Source: Treponema sp. (GTDB taxonomy: Bacteria; Spirochaetota; Spirochaetia; Treponematales; Treponemataceae). Taken from it: a stretch of DNA of 34,844 nt. Under the pieces are notes generated by a model. It was given only the letters and a program-made list of their open reading frames with translations, ran no database searches and was not told where the DNA came from. Position 1 is the first letter of the stretch, and each line of letters opens with the position of its first letter. Positions 23,355 to 32,512 of the stretch are shown one piece after another. The DNA is taken from the NCBI GenBank assembly GCA_012838745.1, contig DUOS01000036.1, forward strand, positions 1-34,844, in the 5' to 3' direction. Both the position numbers and the translations under genes were made by a program.

Positions 23355-24509
23355 TCAAAATTCCATAGGACGCTTGTTATCTGCAAGACGACGGGAAAGA
23401 TATTTCTTATCGAGATCTAAGCGTTCAACTAAGGTTCTGGTTTGTTCAGCAGAAAGAAGATTTTGCTCGGCAAAAAGGTAGACAACGGCACGTTCAGCAA
23501 GTAGTGGTACCTTGAGTGCATTCATATGTTCAAGGGATGGTACGGGTCCTTCAAGATAGGTTGAGCGAAAGAGACGAAAGAGTTCCGAAGATTGTGGTTC
23601 ATACCGCATATTCCTCAATTCCTTTTCAAGTGGACTTAAATCGCCGACACTAGCGCGCTGCCCGAGTGGTTTGAGGGTAAAGTATGTATACTCTTTACCT
23701 GGCAAGTAATGATGTGAATCACACCGCGTACAGTAATTTGGTTCTAATGGATCATTGGCATCCCGGTCTCCACCCACTATTATCAGCGGATCAAAAAACA
23801 AGGCGGGGCATTCCTCCCCGTCTACTACATAATACCGGTAGGTGTTGTGTGCATTTTCTAAGCATTCTTGATGTTCGCAATAGGCTGATAAAGGATAAAT
23901 ATCCGTAGATGTTTCCATAAGCAAGCGCGCGGTTGCATTGAATATTTCGCCGCGAAAATTGAGCAAGAGGGTGGGCATAACAAAAACGAGGCCACGAAGT
24001 TCTGCCTCTCTTTTAACAAGATACGCCAACCGCTCATCGTAAAAAGCAGCCTCGTCCAATATCCACGTACCCACATAGGGATTATCTCGTATAAGATCTT
24101 CTAAATCGAAGGAATTACTAATGGTAGCAATATTTTTTCCACAGCGTTCAAATCCGCCTCGAAAAGCTAGCGCATCTTCGGGATAATCAGGAAATCTTTT
24201 AGAATCAAGGGAGTAACGTACAAAAAAAGTATTACGACGGTCTGCAGTACCAATACCACTTTCCGATTCAAACAATTCCTTTTGACTGCCTCCACCGCTC
24301 GTAAGCCATGAAAGAGATGGACCTTTTCTGCGAGCAACTTCTGCATCACGCCATAACCGTGCGGCATATTCAGTCTTTCCCGATCCCATCGGGCCAATAA
24401 CCAAAACAGTGCGGGCAGGTTCAATAAAATCGAAATGAGCATTCTCTTCGTGAATAGCTACAGAAGGAAATCCGAGACTTTTATATAGGGAGCCGGTATG
24501 GGTATTCAT
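23355..24509 (-). CDS. tdk: Divergent thymidine kinase (TK1-like) with C-terminal extension
   Basis: TK1-type kinases phosphorylate thymidine for the salvage route to dTMP. Walker A is GPMGSGKT (39-46) and Walker B is ILDEAAFYD (150-158). FVMPTLLLNFRGEIFNATARL (about 176-196) corresponds to the family D-FRG-x-F segment that precedes the lasso region. LSAYCEHQEC, NAHNTYRYY, IIVGGDRD and YCTRCDSHH supply the zinc-lasso elements, with cysteines C211, C216, C260 and C263; the first pair is C-x4-C rather than the usual C-x2-C. At 384 residues it is about twice a normal TK1, with a 35-residue N-terminal extension and over 100 extra C-terminal residues. It follows clpB but has its own extended -10 eight bases before the ATG. 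Thymidine is the best guess for the substrate, but the enzyme could be altered. Confidence 0.75.
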   Translation of the reverse strand: MNTHTGSLYKSLGFPSVAIHEENAHFDFIEPARTVLVIGPMGSGKTEYAARLWRDAEVARRKGPSLSWLTSGGGSQKELFESESGIGTADRRNTFFVRYSLDSKRFPDYPEDALAFRGGFERCGKNIATISNSFDLEDLIRDNPYVGTWILDEAAFYDERLAYLVKREAELRGLVFVMPTLLLNFRGEIFNATARLLMETSTDIYPLSAYCEHQECLENAHNTYRYYVVDGEECPALFFDPLIIVGGDRDANDPLEPNYCTRCDSHHYLPGKEYTYFTLKPLGQRASVGDLSPLEKELRNMRYEPQSSELFRLFRSTYLEGPVPSLEHMNALKVPLLAERAVVYLFAEQNLLSAEQTRTLVERLDLDKKYLSRRLADNKRPMEF

Positions 24510-24517
24510 ACCAGCTC

Positions 24518-24526
24518 AGTATAGCA
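24518..24526 (-). promoter_or_regulatory. Extended -10 element before the thymidine kinase gene
   Basis: The minus strand reads TGCTATACT (hexamer at 24518-24523), ending 8 bases before the ATG at 24509, with no Shine-Dalgarno in between. It predicts a leaderless or near-leaderless mRNA separate from clpB. No -35 hexamer is recognisable. Confidence 0.45.
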
Positions 24527-24564
24527 TATTTTTTAAAATCAGGGGTGATATACACTAAAAAAAC

Positions 24565-27144
24565 TTAATTCGAAAACGATAGCCCCGTTGCTTTAGGTTC
24601 TTTTGTTACCCGTATTGTTGAGCCATCAGGGTACTTCCCTGCTAGCACCTCGCGTGCAAGGGGGTTTTCTAGCTCAGACTGTATAGCCCTTTTTAATGGA
24701 CGAGCACCATACTGGGGATCAAAGCCCACCTCAGCAAGAAACTTTTTGGCTTCTGGAGAAACTTCGAGGGAGAGTCTACGCCCTTCGAGTCTTTTTCCAA
24801 CAATTTCAAGCTGAATATCCGTAATCTTTACTATGTTCTCCATGCTAAGACGGTCAAAGGTAAGTATTTCATCAATACGATTCAAGAGTTCAGGACGGAA
24901 GTTCTGTTTTAGAAGCTCTTTTATTTGAGGTTCAATTTCTTCTATGGTTTTGGCCGTCAGAATATATTCGGAACCTATATTACTCGTCATTATAATGATA
25001 GTATTGCGGAAATCCACCACACGCCCCTGTCCGTCAGTAAGGCGTCCTTCATCAAGAATTTGCAGTAAGACATTGAATACATCAGGATGAGCTTTTTCAA
25101 TTTCATCAAAGAGCACCACAGAATAGGGTCTGCGCCGAACCGCTTCGGTAAGTTGCCCGCCTTCGTCATAGCCAACATATCCAGGAGGTGCTCCAATGAG
25201 CCTGCTCACCGAGTGCTTTTCCATGTACTCACTCATATCGATACGAGTGAGGGCTTTTTGGTCATTGAATAAAAAGTCTGCAAGGGTACGAGCGAGCTCA
25301 GTTTTCCCTACTCCAGTAGGTCCAACACATAAAAAACTTCCTAAAGGACGATTGAGGTCTGAAAGACCTGCCTTATTTCTCCGTATAGCATCGGATACTG
25401 CAACTACTGCGCGCTCCTGCCCCACTACACGTTTTTCAAGAACTGATTCAAGGTTAAGGTATTTCTGTATTTCACTTGCTAACATTTTTGAAACAGGTAT
25501 TCCTGTCCACACTGAAACAACTTGAGCGATGTCTTCCTCCGAAACTTCTTCACGTAGAAGCCGATTGGAATTATCTTTTGCACTACCTTTCCCGGTAATT
25601 TCAGCTATTTTATGCTCTAACTCAGGAATTTTACCATATTTAATTTCTGCAGCTTTATTGAGGTTTCCTTCGCGAGTAAAGTGAGTTTCTTCAATTCTGA
25701 GCTGTTCGAGCTGTTCTTTAAACTTGCGTGATTCGTCAATACGTTCTTTTTCATTCGTCCACTGAAGCTTCATAGCATCTCTACGGGTAGAGAGATCAGC
25801 AAGTTCATTTTCTAACTTTTCAAGACGTTCAAGAGACGCGGGATCTTTTTCTTTGGAAAGAGAAACCTTCTCAATATTGAGTTGTAGTATTTTTCGTTCA
25901 ACCTGATCAAGCTCGATTGGCTGGCTTTCTATTTCCATTTTGAGTTGGCTCGCTGCTTCATCCATTAAGTCAATTGCTTTATCTGGAAGAAACCGGCTCG
26001 TGATATATCTATCAGAAAGGGTTGCCGCAGCTATGAGAGCGTCGTCTCTAATGCGTACACCGTGATGTACTTCATATTTTTCTTTTAACCCACGCAAGAT
26101 AGCTATAGTGTCCTCAACATTTGGTTCAGGGCAATACACCTGCTGGAACCTACGTTCGAGGGCCGCGTCCTTTTCTATATATTTGCGATATTCGTTCAGC
26201 GTAGTTGCACCTATGGCTCTAAGCTCCCCACGAGCTAATGCCGGTTTTAAAAGATTAGATGCATCCATCGAACCCTCGCTTGCACCAGCGCCAACGAGGG
26301 TATGTAATTCATCGATAAATAATATTATTTTCCCTTCTGCTTCTTGAACTTCGTGTATTACCGCTTTAAGGCGTTCTTCAAATTCCCCACGAAATTTAGC
26401 TCCTGCAACTAGGGAACCTAAATCAAGAGAAAGGAGCTTTTTACCTTTGAGGCTATCAGGTACATCACCAGAAACTATGCGCCGCGCAAGACCTTCGACG
26501 ATAGCTGTTTTTCCTACACCCGGCTCACCAATAAGCACTGGGTTATTTTTAGTACGCCGAGAAAGGACTTGCATTACTCGACGAATTTCTTCGTCTCGCC
26601 CAATTACTGGATCAATTTTTTCTTGACGAGCCAAAGCTGTGAGATCTCTACAATATTTTTCTAGACTTTGGAAGGTAGCTTCTGGATCTTCATTCGTTAC
26701 CCGCTGCCCTCCGCGTATATCTTTAAGGACAGCAAGAACATCATTTTTAGTAATTCCCTTTGAGCGAAGCAATTCGCCTACAGTATCAGTTCCTTGGCAC
26801 ATTGCCAAAAATAAATGCTCTGTAGAAACAAAATCATCTTTGAGATTGGTAGCTTCTTGTTCCGCCCGAGCCATCATTTTCCCCGCAATAGGTGAAAAAT
26901 ACAGCTGAGCAGAATCTCCTTTAACACGAGGTTTGCGTTGCATTCGATCGTCGAGTTCGTCTCGCAGTTCATCCAAGGATGCACCAATGCGGTTAATGAG
27001 TGGGGGAATAATTCCACCATCTTGGGTTACGAGGGTATAAAGAATATGATCGATTTCTACCTGGGCATGATCTAAGCGCTGCGCTACAGATGTAGCCTCT
27101 TGGAGAGCCTCTCGGGTTTTTAAGGTATATTTATCTAAATTCAT
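24565..27144 (-). CDS. clpB: ClpB disaggregase
   Basis: ClpB is the hexameric AAA+ chaperone that, with DnaK, threads polypeptides out of aggregates in the cytoplasm. The order is an N-terminal double-Clp repeat ([20 protein letters not shown]), AAA-1 with Walker A GEPGVGKT and Walker [15 protein letters not shown], a long coiled-coil middle domain (about 400-520, rich in Lys/Glu/Leu), and AAA-2 with Walker [20 protein letters not shown] and [14 protein letters not shown]. The C-terminal sensor-2 block [10 protein letters not shown] is present. 859 residues matches E. coli ClpB. There is no ClpP-binding IGF/L loop apparent, consistent with ClpB rather than ClpA/C. A TATATT hexamer ends 6 bases before the ATG and no CIRCE operator is visible upstream. 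Confidence 0.97.
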   Translation of the reverse strand: MNLDKYTLKTREALQEATSVAQRLDHAQVEIDHILYTLVTQDGGIIPPLINRIGASLDELRDELDDRMQRKPRVKGDSAQLYFSPIAGKMMARAEQEATNLKDDFVSTEHLFLAMCQGTDTVGELLRSKGITKNDVLAVLKDIRGGQRVTNEDPEATFQSLEKYCRDLTALARQEKIDPVIGRDEEIRRVMQVLSRRTKNNPVLIGEPGVGKTAIVEGLARRIVSGDVPDSLKGKKLLSLDLGSLVAGAKFRGEFEERLKAVIHEVQEAEGKIILFIDELHTLVGAGASEGSMDASNLLKPALARGELRAIGATTLNEYRKYIEKDAALERRFQQVYCPEPNVEDTIAILRGLKEKYEVHHGVRIRDDALIAAATLSDRYITSRFLPDKAIDLMDEAASQLKMEIESQPIELDQVERKILQLNIEKVSLSKEKDPASLERLEKLENELADLSTRRDAMKLQWTNEKERIDESRKFKEQLEQLRIEETHFTREGNLNKAAEIKYGKIPELEHKIAEITGKGSAKDNSNRLLREEVSEEDIAQVVSVWTGIPVSKMLASEIQKYLNLESVLEKRVVGQERAVVAVSDAIRRNKAGLSDLNRPLGSFLCVGPTGVGKTELARTLADFLFNDQKALTRIDMSEYMEKHSVSRLIGAPPGYVGYDEGGQLTEAVRRRPYSVVLFDEIEKAHPDVFNVLLQILDEGRLTDGQGRVVDFRNTIIIMTSNIGSEYILTAKTIEEIEPQIKELLKQNFRPELLNRIDEILTFDRLSMENIVKITDIQLEIVGKRLEGRRLSLEVSPEAKKFLAEVGFDPQYGARPLKRAIQSELENPLAREVLAGKYPDGSTIRVTKEPKATGLSFSN

Positions 27145-27198
27145 ATACTAAATATAATCAACGACTAGGGCTTTCGTCCATAGATTCAGTTTGTTTTA

Positions 27199-27402
27199 TT
27201 AAAATTTAGGAAACTTACCTGGTTTCTTGTCGTTAGGAAAGTTCTTGTCTATATATTCAAGACACTCAATTGCAACTACTTGGGCATGTTCGTACCAAAT
27301 CTTGTACAGCTCATTTTCGATAACATTTGGGTAAGGCGCGCCTTGAACATCAGAAACAAGTTGCTTCAATATCTTATATCCCTCACGATCTATTTTTTTC
27401 AT
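27199..27402 (-). CDS. Small hypothetical protein (67 aa)
   Basis: A 67-residue soluble protein beginning MKKIDREGYKILKQLVSDVQ, with a strong AGGAGG 9 bases before the ATG at 27402. The middle is helical (ENELYKIWYEHAQVVAIECLEYIDKN) and the end is a basic, Lys/Pro-rich tail (DKKPGKFPKF). It carries no signal peptide, membrane segment or known motif. It lies between the M16C protease gene (30 bases downstream of its stop) and clpB (54 bases upstream of its start), so it may be the middle member of that stretch of minus-strand genes. Good translation signal makes it a likely real gene; I do not recognise the family. Confidence 0.65.
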   Translation of the reverse strand: MKKIDREGYKILKQLVSDVQGAPYPNVIENELYKIWYEHAQVVAIECLEYIDKNFPNDKKPGKFPKF

Positions 27403-27432
27403 GGTGTCCGCCTCCTAGAGCTATGTTTCCAA

Positions 27433-30432
27433 TTATAAGATGATTTTATGAATTTTTCCAGTGCCAGTTACACTTTTGTTTTCTTCAAAGTACTTTTTAC
27501 CAGCAAAAATGCAGTGTCGACTTTGATTTAATCGTTCTAAAAGTGCAGTAGCTGTACGCATAAGATCTTCTGGTGTAACAGAAAGAAGACCTTCAATTTT
27601 TTCCGTACGTAGAGCATCGGTAATGCCGTACAAAAGACGGACAAAGGAAATAAAACCCTTATCTGACGGTGAACGCGGCTGCACTTCTCGACTGTAACAA
27701 CCTATAATAATTTTTTCAAGTGAGGGTGTATCAAGTGGTGTTTTCGCAGCTTCGGAAAGAGCCGTATAATATACGTCGATCGAAGCTAGTGGAGAAGGAT
27801 CTCTATACGATGAAAAAATAAAGAGGCCTTCGAGTGCATCTGGATAGCAAAAAGCACCATAGGCGCCGCCAGTCATTCGAATCCTTTCCCAAAGCGGACC
27901 ACTCGCGAGTAAATGCCCGAGAACGATTTCCACTGGATGATCAGGTTCCCCAAGGCGACTGGATGGTTGCACGGTTGCGGCAAACCCAACCTGGAGAGTA
28001 GCTTCCACAAGAAGCCGTTCCGATTCAGCAACTCCATCAATAATCAAGGAAAAAAGTTCCTCTGCTGAAGTTGCTTTTTTAACACTAGGCGCAGAAAAGC
28101 GAGAAACATGGGGTAAAAGAGCTTTTTGTACTTGGGTCAAAATTGATTCCGTACCCGTTAGCGAAACGAGCATACCGGATGAATGAATTTTCTCTCGAAT
28201 ACTAACAAGGCGGTCGGAAATAGTACGAAGACCTGCTTTTTCGCGCGAAGTTTTATAGAGTGTTCTAACGTATTTAAGTTGGGTAATACCGCTCCATAGT
28301 TCATCTACTGCCTTTGAACGACCGGTAAGCGCACTTGCTAGCGAAAGTGCATAATGGTTCCCAGCTGGTGCGATAGAAGCTTCAAGATCATTGCGGTATT
28401 CTGCAAGCAAATCATTTAGACGATCAATATCGGTAAAATCTGCATTTTCAATAAAACGAAAAGTAAGATCAATAGCTGGTTCTATCAAGGTTTCAAGCAT
28501 TTTTAACCGTATAATCAGATAATCCCTGCCAGCAACACCGTTTCCTAGAACTTTGGGAGGTGTATAATCTGGAACACTCGAACAGGTAAAGAGCATGGTT
28601 CCTAATCCACCAGTACAACGAGCCGATTGCGCAGAGGCTTCAACCCACGATACGCCATCAAACCCAGTAGAAGTAAGAACAGTCGAAAACAGTGGCAAGA
28701 GCAAGTATTCTTCTGGACTTAAAGTGTCCACAGGAAAGGCAATATCCACGTATGCTATGCCGTTCGTTGGTTGTTCGTGCTGTATTAGAGGAACCGAATT
28801 TATAGAACCGATATCTGAAGGAATAGGTTCAGTTAACAAGGGTAAGTCGCTACGAGCCAAATGAGGAATAAGGGAAAGCTCTTCGGGAGTACTCAGTTTT
28901 TGCTGCTGTTGAAGCAGGGCTTGCTTTTCCAGTTTAAGTCGTTTTTTATCGTCCTCAGTTCGTGTAGCTTTTTCAACGATTATTTTAAGCTGTTCATCTA
29001 CACGCAGTTCATAATCTGGATCTGGATATATGGTAACAAGAACACGATGAGTATTATCTAAAAACCATTTTTTTATTAAGCCGGTAATATACTCAGGATC
29101 TTTTTCTAACCGTTCTTTTACCGTTTCAAAAGCCGGTATGTATCGAAGCGTACACTCAGGACCTAATCCGTGAATCCAACCACGAAGGGAGCGGCGCATA
29201 TGGTTAAGTGCAAACGGACCACCAGCTCTACGGATTTCTCGATTTGCAAAATCTATTGAGTGAACTGCTGCTTCTATCTCTTCTTGAGGAATCCCTGTTT
29301 CAGCAATCGAACGGAGAGTAGCCATAACAAGATTTCCAACCGTTTCTGCATTCTCATGTTTTACCCCTCGTAGTCCCGCACTGTAACACAGGTATTGCAA
29401 TTCAGTTTCAAGACCACTCGATGGTGCTACGTCTTCGCCCAACTCCGAACAAAGCAATGCTCGATTTAAAAGAGCCCCGTCGTGGCCAAGGAGGATTTCA
29501 GAGACTAAGCTTGCTTCCATGATAGATACCGCATCGGTAACTTCGGGTAATAGCCAGTTCATGTGCACAGTAACAAGGGAAAGATCGTCCTCAGCTTGGG
29601 CTGGAGCAGGAACCGAAAGCGTACGCGGACCTTTATACGGAACTACTGCTGAAATTTTAGGGCAAGCAGGAGCGGCTGAGAAATTCGAAAGAAATTTTCT
29701 TGTTAAAAATTCGAGTTGTTTTGCGGTAGGAATATTCCCGTACAGAAAAATACGGCAATTAACCGGATGATAGTAGGTACGATGAAATTCCTTAAATTGT
29801 TCATAGGTGAGATCAGAAATACATAAAGGATCACCGCCAGAATCGTATGCGTACGGAGTACCCTCAAGAATAGAGCGTATAGTCCAGCTACCCGCAATCC
29901 GTTCAAAGGATGAATAGTTTCCACGCATTTCGTTAAAAACAACGCCTTGAACTGAAAAAGTGCCGTCTGCGGCGGGTTCAATACGGTGCCCCTCCTGACG
30001 AAAAATCCAAGGTTCTAGCAATGGAAAAAAAACAGCATCTCCGTATACAGACATAAGATTAAAATAGTCTGCTTCTACCATAGAGCTTGCCGGATATACC
30101 GTTTTATCTGGAAAAGTCATAGCATTCAAAAAGGTCTTTACACTCTGTTTAGCAAGGAGGAGAAAAGGATCCTTGAGGGGATAATTTTTTGATCCACAAA
30201 GAACTGAATGTTCTAGAATATGTGCCACTCCGGTCGAATCAGCAGGAGGAGTCATAAACGAATACGAGAAAAGATTTTCTTCGTCTTCGTTGACCATGTG
30301 ATACACCTCGCATCCAGTTTCTCGGTGGCGAGCAAATACTCCCTTTGATTCTAATTCTGGTAAATCTTGCACAGAAATAATATCAAAGCCATGGAGGGAA
30401 TCTCCAGCAGTAACAGTTTTAGTTGTATTCAT
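27433..30432 (-). CDS. M16C metalloprotease, presequence protease (PreP) type
   Basis: This 999-residue protein is a single-chain M16C zinc peptidase of the PreP/pitrilysin clan, which degrades short peptides inside a closed chamber. The inverted zinc motif is HILEH at residues 71-75 (ADSTGVAHILEHSVLCGSKNYP), and VFNEMRGNYSS supplies the downstream glutamate block. The remaining length fits four half-domain repeats with a central linker (about 480-520 with many Lys/Glu/Gln). There is no signal peptide, so a cytoplasmic location is likely. The start at 30432 is chosen since the ATG at 30450 lies inside the preceding FliG1-like gene; only a weak GGTGG stands upstream, with 5 bases separating the genes, suggesting co-translation. 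Confidence 0.93.
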   Translation of the reverse strand: MNTTKTVTAGDSLHGFDIISVQDLPELESKGVFARHRETGCEVYHMVNEDEENLFSYSFMTPPADSTGVAHILEHSVLCGSKNYPLKDPFLLLAKQSVKTFLNAMTFPDKTVYPASSMVEADYFNLMSVYGDAVFFPLLEPWIFRQEGHRIEPAADGTFSVQGVVFNEMRGNYSSFERIAGSWTIRSILEGTPYAYDSGGDPLCISDLTYEQFKEFHRTYYHPVNCRIFLYGNIPTAKQLEFLTRKFLSNFSAAPACPKISAVVPYKGPRTLSVPAPAQAEDDLSLVTVHMNWLLPEVTDAVSIMEASLVSEILLGHDGALLNRALLCSELGEDVAPSSGLETELQYLCYSAGLRGVKHENAETVGNLVMATLRSIAETGIPQEEIEAAVHSIDFANREIRRAGGPFALNHMRRSLRGWIHGLGPECTLRYIPAFETVKERLEKDPEYITGLIKKWFLDNTHRVLVTIYPDPDYELRVDEQLKIIVEKATRTEDDKKRLKLEKQALLQQQQKLSTPEELSLIPHLARSDLPLLTEPIPSDIGSINSVPLIQHEQPTNGIAYVDIAFPVDTLSPEEYLLLPLFSTVLTSTGFDGVSWVEASAQSARCTGGLGTMLFTCSSVPDYTPPKVLGNGVAGRDYLIIRLKMLETLIEPAIDLTFRFIENADFTDIDRLNDLLAEYRNDLEASIAPAGNHYALSLASALTGRSKAVDELWSGITQLKYVRTLYKTSREKAGLRTISDRLVSIREKIHSSGMLVSLTGTESILTQVQKALLPHVSRFSAPSVKKATSAEELFSLIIDGVAESERLLVEATLQVGFAATVQPSSRLGEPDHPVEIVLGHLLASGPLWERIRMTGGAYGAFCYPDALEGLFIFSSYRDPSPLASIDVYYTALSEAAKTPLDTPSLEKIIIGCYSREVQPRSPSDKGFISFVRLLYGITDALRTEKIEGLLSVTPEDLMRTATALLERLNQSRHCIFAGKKYFEENKSVTGTGKIHKIIL

Positions 30433-30437
30433 TTTTT

Positions 30438-31601
30438 TTAGTCCACCCATTCGTCATTTTCAAGATCATCAGAAAGTCGAAATTTACCATCTTCCCAAGC
30501 AGTTCGTACCACCTGATAAAATGATTCTGTAACTTGACGCGACTCTTGCCTTGTTAGTGGCACAATTAATTTTTCTTCCTCAAGAACTTCATTTCGTCGA
30601 TTTTTCGAAACATTTGAAAGAAGTTTTGATCGAAGTGCGTCAGATTTTCCCGTAATCAACACTGCAAAATCGTGATCAGAAAGAGTTCTGAGTACGCCCT
30701 GCAAATATACATCGTCGGCTCGAATAATATCATCATACGTAAAAAGACGATCTCGTATATCGCGTCCAAGCTCTGGGTCAGTATTTTCAAGACGGTTAAG
30801 AATACTTTTTTCCGACTGTCCGTCCATTTTTTTTAAAATAGAAGCCAGAGCAGAACGCCCATCTATAGTATCTTCAGAAGGCATATCGATTGCCTCAACT
30901 TTTTCTCGCATTGTCTCATCAACACGGCGAAGCACCTCGGGAGATACAGATCCCATACGTGCAAGACGGAACACTGTTTCTTTTTTTTCGTCGTCATCCA
31001 TAAGTTTTATAACCTGTGCAGCTATTTCTGGCTTTGTCTGCGACAAAACCAAAGCCTTTGCCGAGGAAAGTTCACCCTTGATAAGCCGGTATAATTTCTC
31101 ACCGTTAATGTTTTGTAAATAGTCAAAGGGTTTACCATGAAGAGTTGGAACCGCTTTTTCAAGCATTTCTGCAGCACGTTCTTTACCAAAAGCCCCTTCC
31201 AAAATACTTCGTGCAGTTCCCACTCCACCTAAAGGCTCTCGAGCCTGTTTAAGAAGCGATTCAAATTCGGCTAGAATAACGGTAGATTCATCCTTGGGAA
31301 CACTGCGTATAGTGGATAATTCCAACATAACTTTTTCAACTTGATTTTCATCAAGACGAGAGACGATTTGTGCCGCTTCGTCGATTCCTATTAAAAGTAA
31401 AAATTTAGCAACACGACGGTATGAGCTTTCACGCCCATCCTTTCTAGGAATCTTTAGGAGTCCAGAAGAATCCTTCAATGGAGATTCAGGAGAACTACGA
31501 AGAGGACTATCGGTAGTAGTTACCTTCTGTGCAGGCGAGGGAATTTTTCCATTCTGCATTGTTTTCTGGTAGGCTCCAAGGCGTTTGTCGTTTGAATTCA
31601 T
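30438..31601 (-). CDS. fliG: FliG1-like flagellar motor switch protein with a degenerate FliM-binding motif
   Basis: FliG is the rotor protein that contacts the stator and FliM. From the ATG at 31601 (387 residues), a Ser/Pro-rich N-terminal stretch of about 60 residues precedes the FliG N domain (RVAKFLLLIGIDEAAQIVSRL), the middle domain and the C-terminal domain (FTYDDIIRADDVYLQGVLRTL). Two deviations are visible: the canonical GEHPQ FliM-binding motif in the middle domain reads GELSS, and the DDR of the C-terminal torque helix reads DDV. Spirochaetes commonly encode two FliG proteins, and FliG1 is the divergent one, so this is likely FliG1. It has a TTGACC-18-TATGAT promoter ending 6 bases before its ATG, so a leaderless mRNA is likely. 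The M16C protease gene follows 5 bases downstream. Confidence 0.87.
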   Translation of the reverse strand: MNSNDKRLGAYQKTMQNGKIPSPAQKVTTTDSPLRSSPESPLKDSSGLLKIPRKDGRESSYRRVAKFLLLIGIDEAAQIVSRLDENQVEKVMLELSTIRSVPKDESTVILAEFESLLKQAREPLGGVGTARSILEGAFGKERAAEMLEKAVPTLHGKPFDYLQNINGEKLYRLIKGELSSAKALVLSQTKPEIAAQVIKLMDDDEKKETVFRLARMGSVSPEVLRRVDETMREKVEAIDMPSEDTIDGRSALASILKKMDGQSEKSILNRLENTDPELGRDIRDRLFTYDDIIRADDVYLQGVLRTLSDHDFAVLITGKSDALRSKLLSNVSKNRRNEVLEEEKLIVPLTRQESRQVTESFYQVVRTAWEDGKFRLSDDLENDEWVD

Positions 31602-31607
31602 ATTAAT

Positions 31608-31637
31608 ATCATACCAGCTCGTGTTTCGCGGGGTCAA
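31608..31637 (-). promoter_or_regulatory. Leaderless promoter of the FliG1-like gene
   Basis: On the minus strand: TTGACC (31632-31637, 5/6), an 18-base spacer ending in TGG, and TATGAT (31608-31613, 5/6), an extended -10. The ATG at 31601 begins 6 bases downstream. No Shine-Dalgarno is possible within that gap. A TTG start at 31637 would be inside the -35 box and is rejected. Confidence 0.7.
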
Positions 31638-31678
31638 CTGATTTGGAAACCCAAATTGAAATTTGAGCAGGCATTTGG

Positions 31679-32401
31679 TTACTGTTTCTCTTTAGTAAGC
31701 GGTATTAACATTCCAGATACACTGCACGATACTTCATCTCGCACCGCGCAAACACAATACGATTGATGAGACACCGTTTCGGTAATTACATCAGTAAACC
31801 AGTTTTTTTCTTTTTTTAACAGGGATTCAATGTGTGAAATTATGTTTTTAGTTATTGGATTTTCAGGCAACATCTCGTGTATTGTAACGCCATCGGTGGT
31901 AGTAAAAACCCATTCATAGGCGGCATCATGCTCGGTAAAGAACTTTAACAAAGAACACGTTTTTTCTAACTTACGGTACCGTTCTTCTGCTAACTCAGCT
32001 CGCTTTTCAAGGTTATATTTATATAATACTGTATCTAGGGTGGTGGAAAGACTATCTGGATTAATCGGTTTTAACAAATAGCCTGCATAGGATATTTGCT
32101 TTGTACGCATAAGAGAAGATAAATCTGGGGTAGAAATACAGAATACAATGGGAACCGAACTAAACTCATGTATTTTTCGGGCAACTTCTATCCCATCAAG
32201 CTCGCCGGCAATTGCAATGTCGAGCAATATAATATCGGGAACAAACCGTTTTGCGGCGGCAACGGCAGCGGTACCGTTATCCACAGAAGCAACCACATCA
32301 TAACCGAGACGAGTAACCATACCCTGAAGATCAAGGGCTACAATAGCTTCGTCTTCTGCAATAAGGACCTTGGTTTTAGCTTCACTGATGAGATCGGACA
32401 T
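31679..32401 (-). CDS. Response regulator: receiver domain plus unrecognised C-terminal domain
   Basis: Residues 1-125 are a CheY-like receiver with the acidic pair E16/D17, phospho-acceptor D61 (IILLDIAIAGELDG), S90 switch position and conserved K111 (YLLKPINPDSL). A short coiled coil (LEKRAELAEERYRKLEKTC) links it to about 90 residues that I cannot assign; YEWVFTTTDGVTIHEMLPE and SVSGMLIPLTKEKQ suggest a mixed alpha/beta domain, perhaps a degenerate sensory fold, and there is no helix-turn-helix, GGDEF, EAL or HD motif. The family of receiver domain resembles those in two-component hybrids with a linker to PAS domains. The ATG at 32401 has GGAGAAG upstream and its own promoter with a palindrome, so it is probably separate from the FliG1-like gene. 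No cognate kinase is nearby. Confidence 0.85.
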   Translation of the reverse strand: MSDLISEAKTKVLIAEDEAIVALDLQGMVTRLGYDVVASVDNGTAAVAAAKRFVPDIILLDIAIAGELDGIEVARKIHEFSSVPIVFCISTPDLSSLMRTKQISYAGYLLKPINPDSLSTTLDTVLYKYNLEKRAELAEERYRKLEKTCSLLKFFTEHDAAYEWVFTTTDGVTIHEMLPENPITKNIISHIESLLKKEKNWFTDVITETVSHQSYCVCAVRDEVSCSVSGMLIPLTKEKQ

Positions 32402-32421
32402 GTGAGTTCTTCTCCGGTTAT

Positions 32422-32452
32422 GTTATAGCATCGACCGGCTTTTAAACCGGTC
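32422..32452 (-). promoter_or_regulatory. Promoter -10 and overlapping palindrome of the response regulator gene
   Basis: On the minus strand the extended -10 TGCTATAAC has its hexamer at 32422-32427, about 20 bases before the ATG. Just upstream lies the perfect inverted repeat GACCGG-N8-CCGGTC (32433-32452), in the spacer and near the expected -35. This placement suits an operator for a repressor or autoregulation. Confidence 0.45.
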
Positions 32453-32512
32453 CCACAATTAGGATTGTAGTGCCTTTTGTAGATTCGTTCAAGGAAGGAA
32501 TAAGTCCTGCTA

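Noticed and set aside
27145-27198. CIRCE heat-shock operator before clpB
   Set aside because: No TTAGCACTC-N9-GAGTGCTAA-like repeat is present; only an AT-rich -10-like hexamer is seen.
32168-32428. 86-residue plus-strand frame opposite the response regulator
   Set aside because: It is antisense to an intact receiver domain and has no ribosome-binding site or recognisable protein features.
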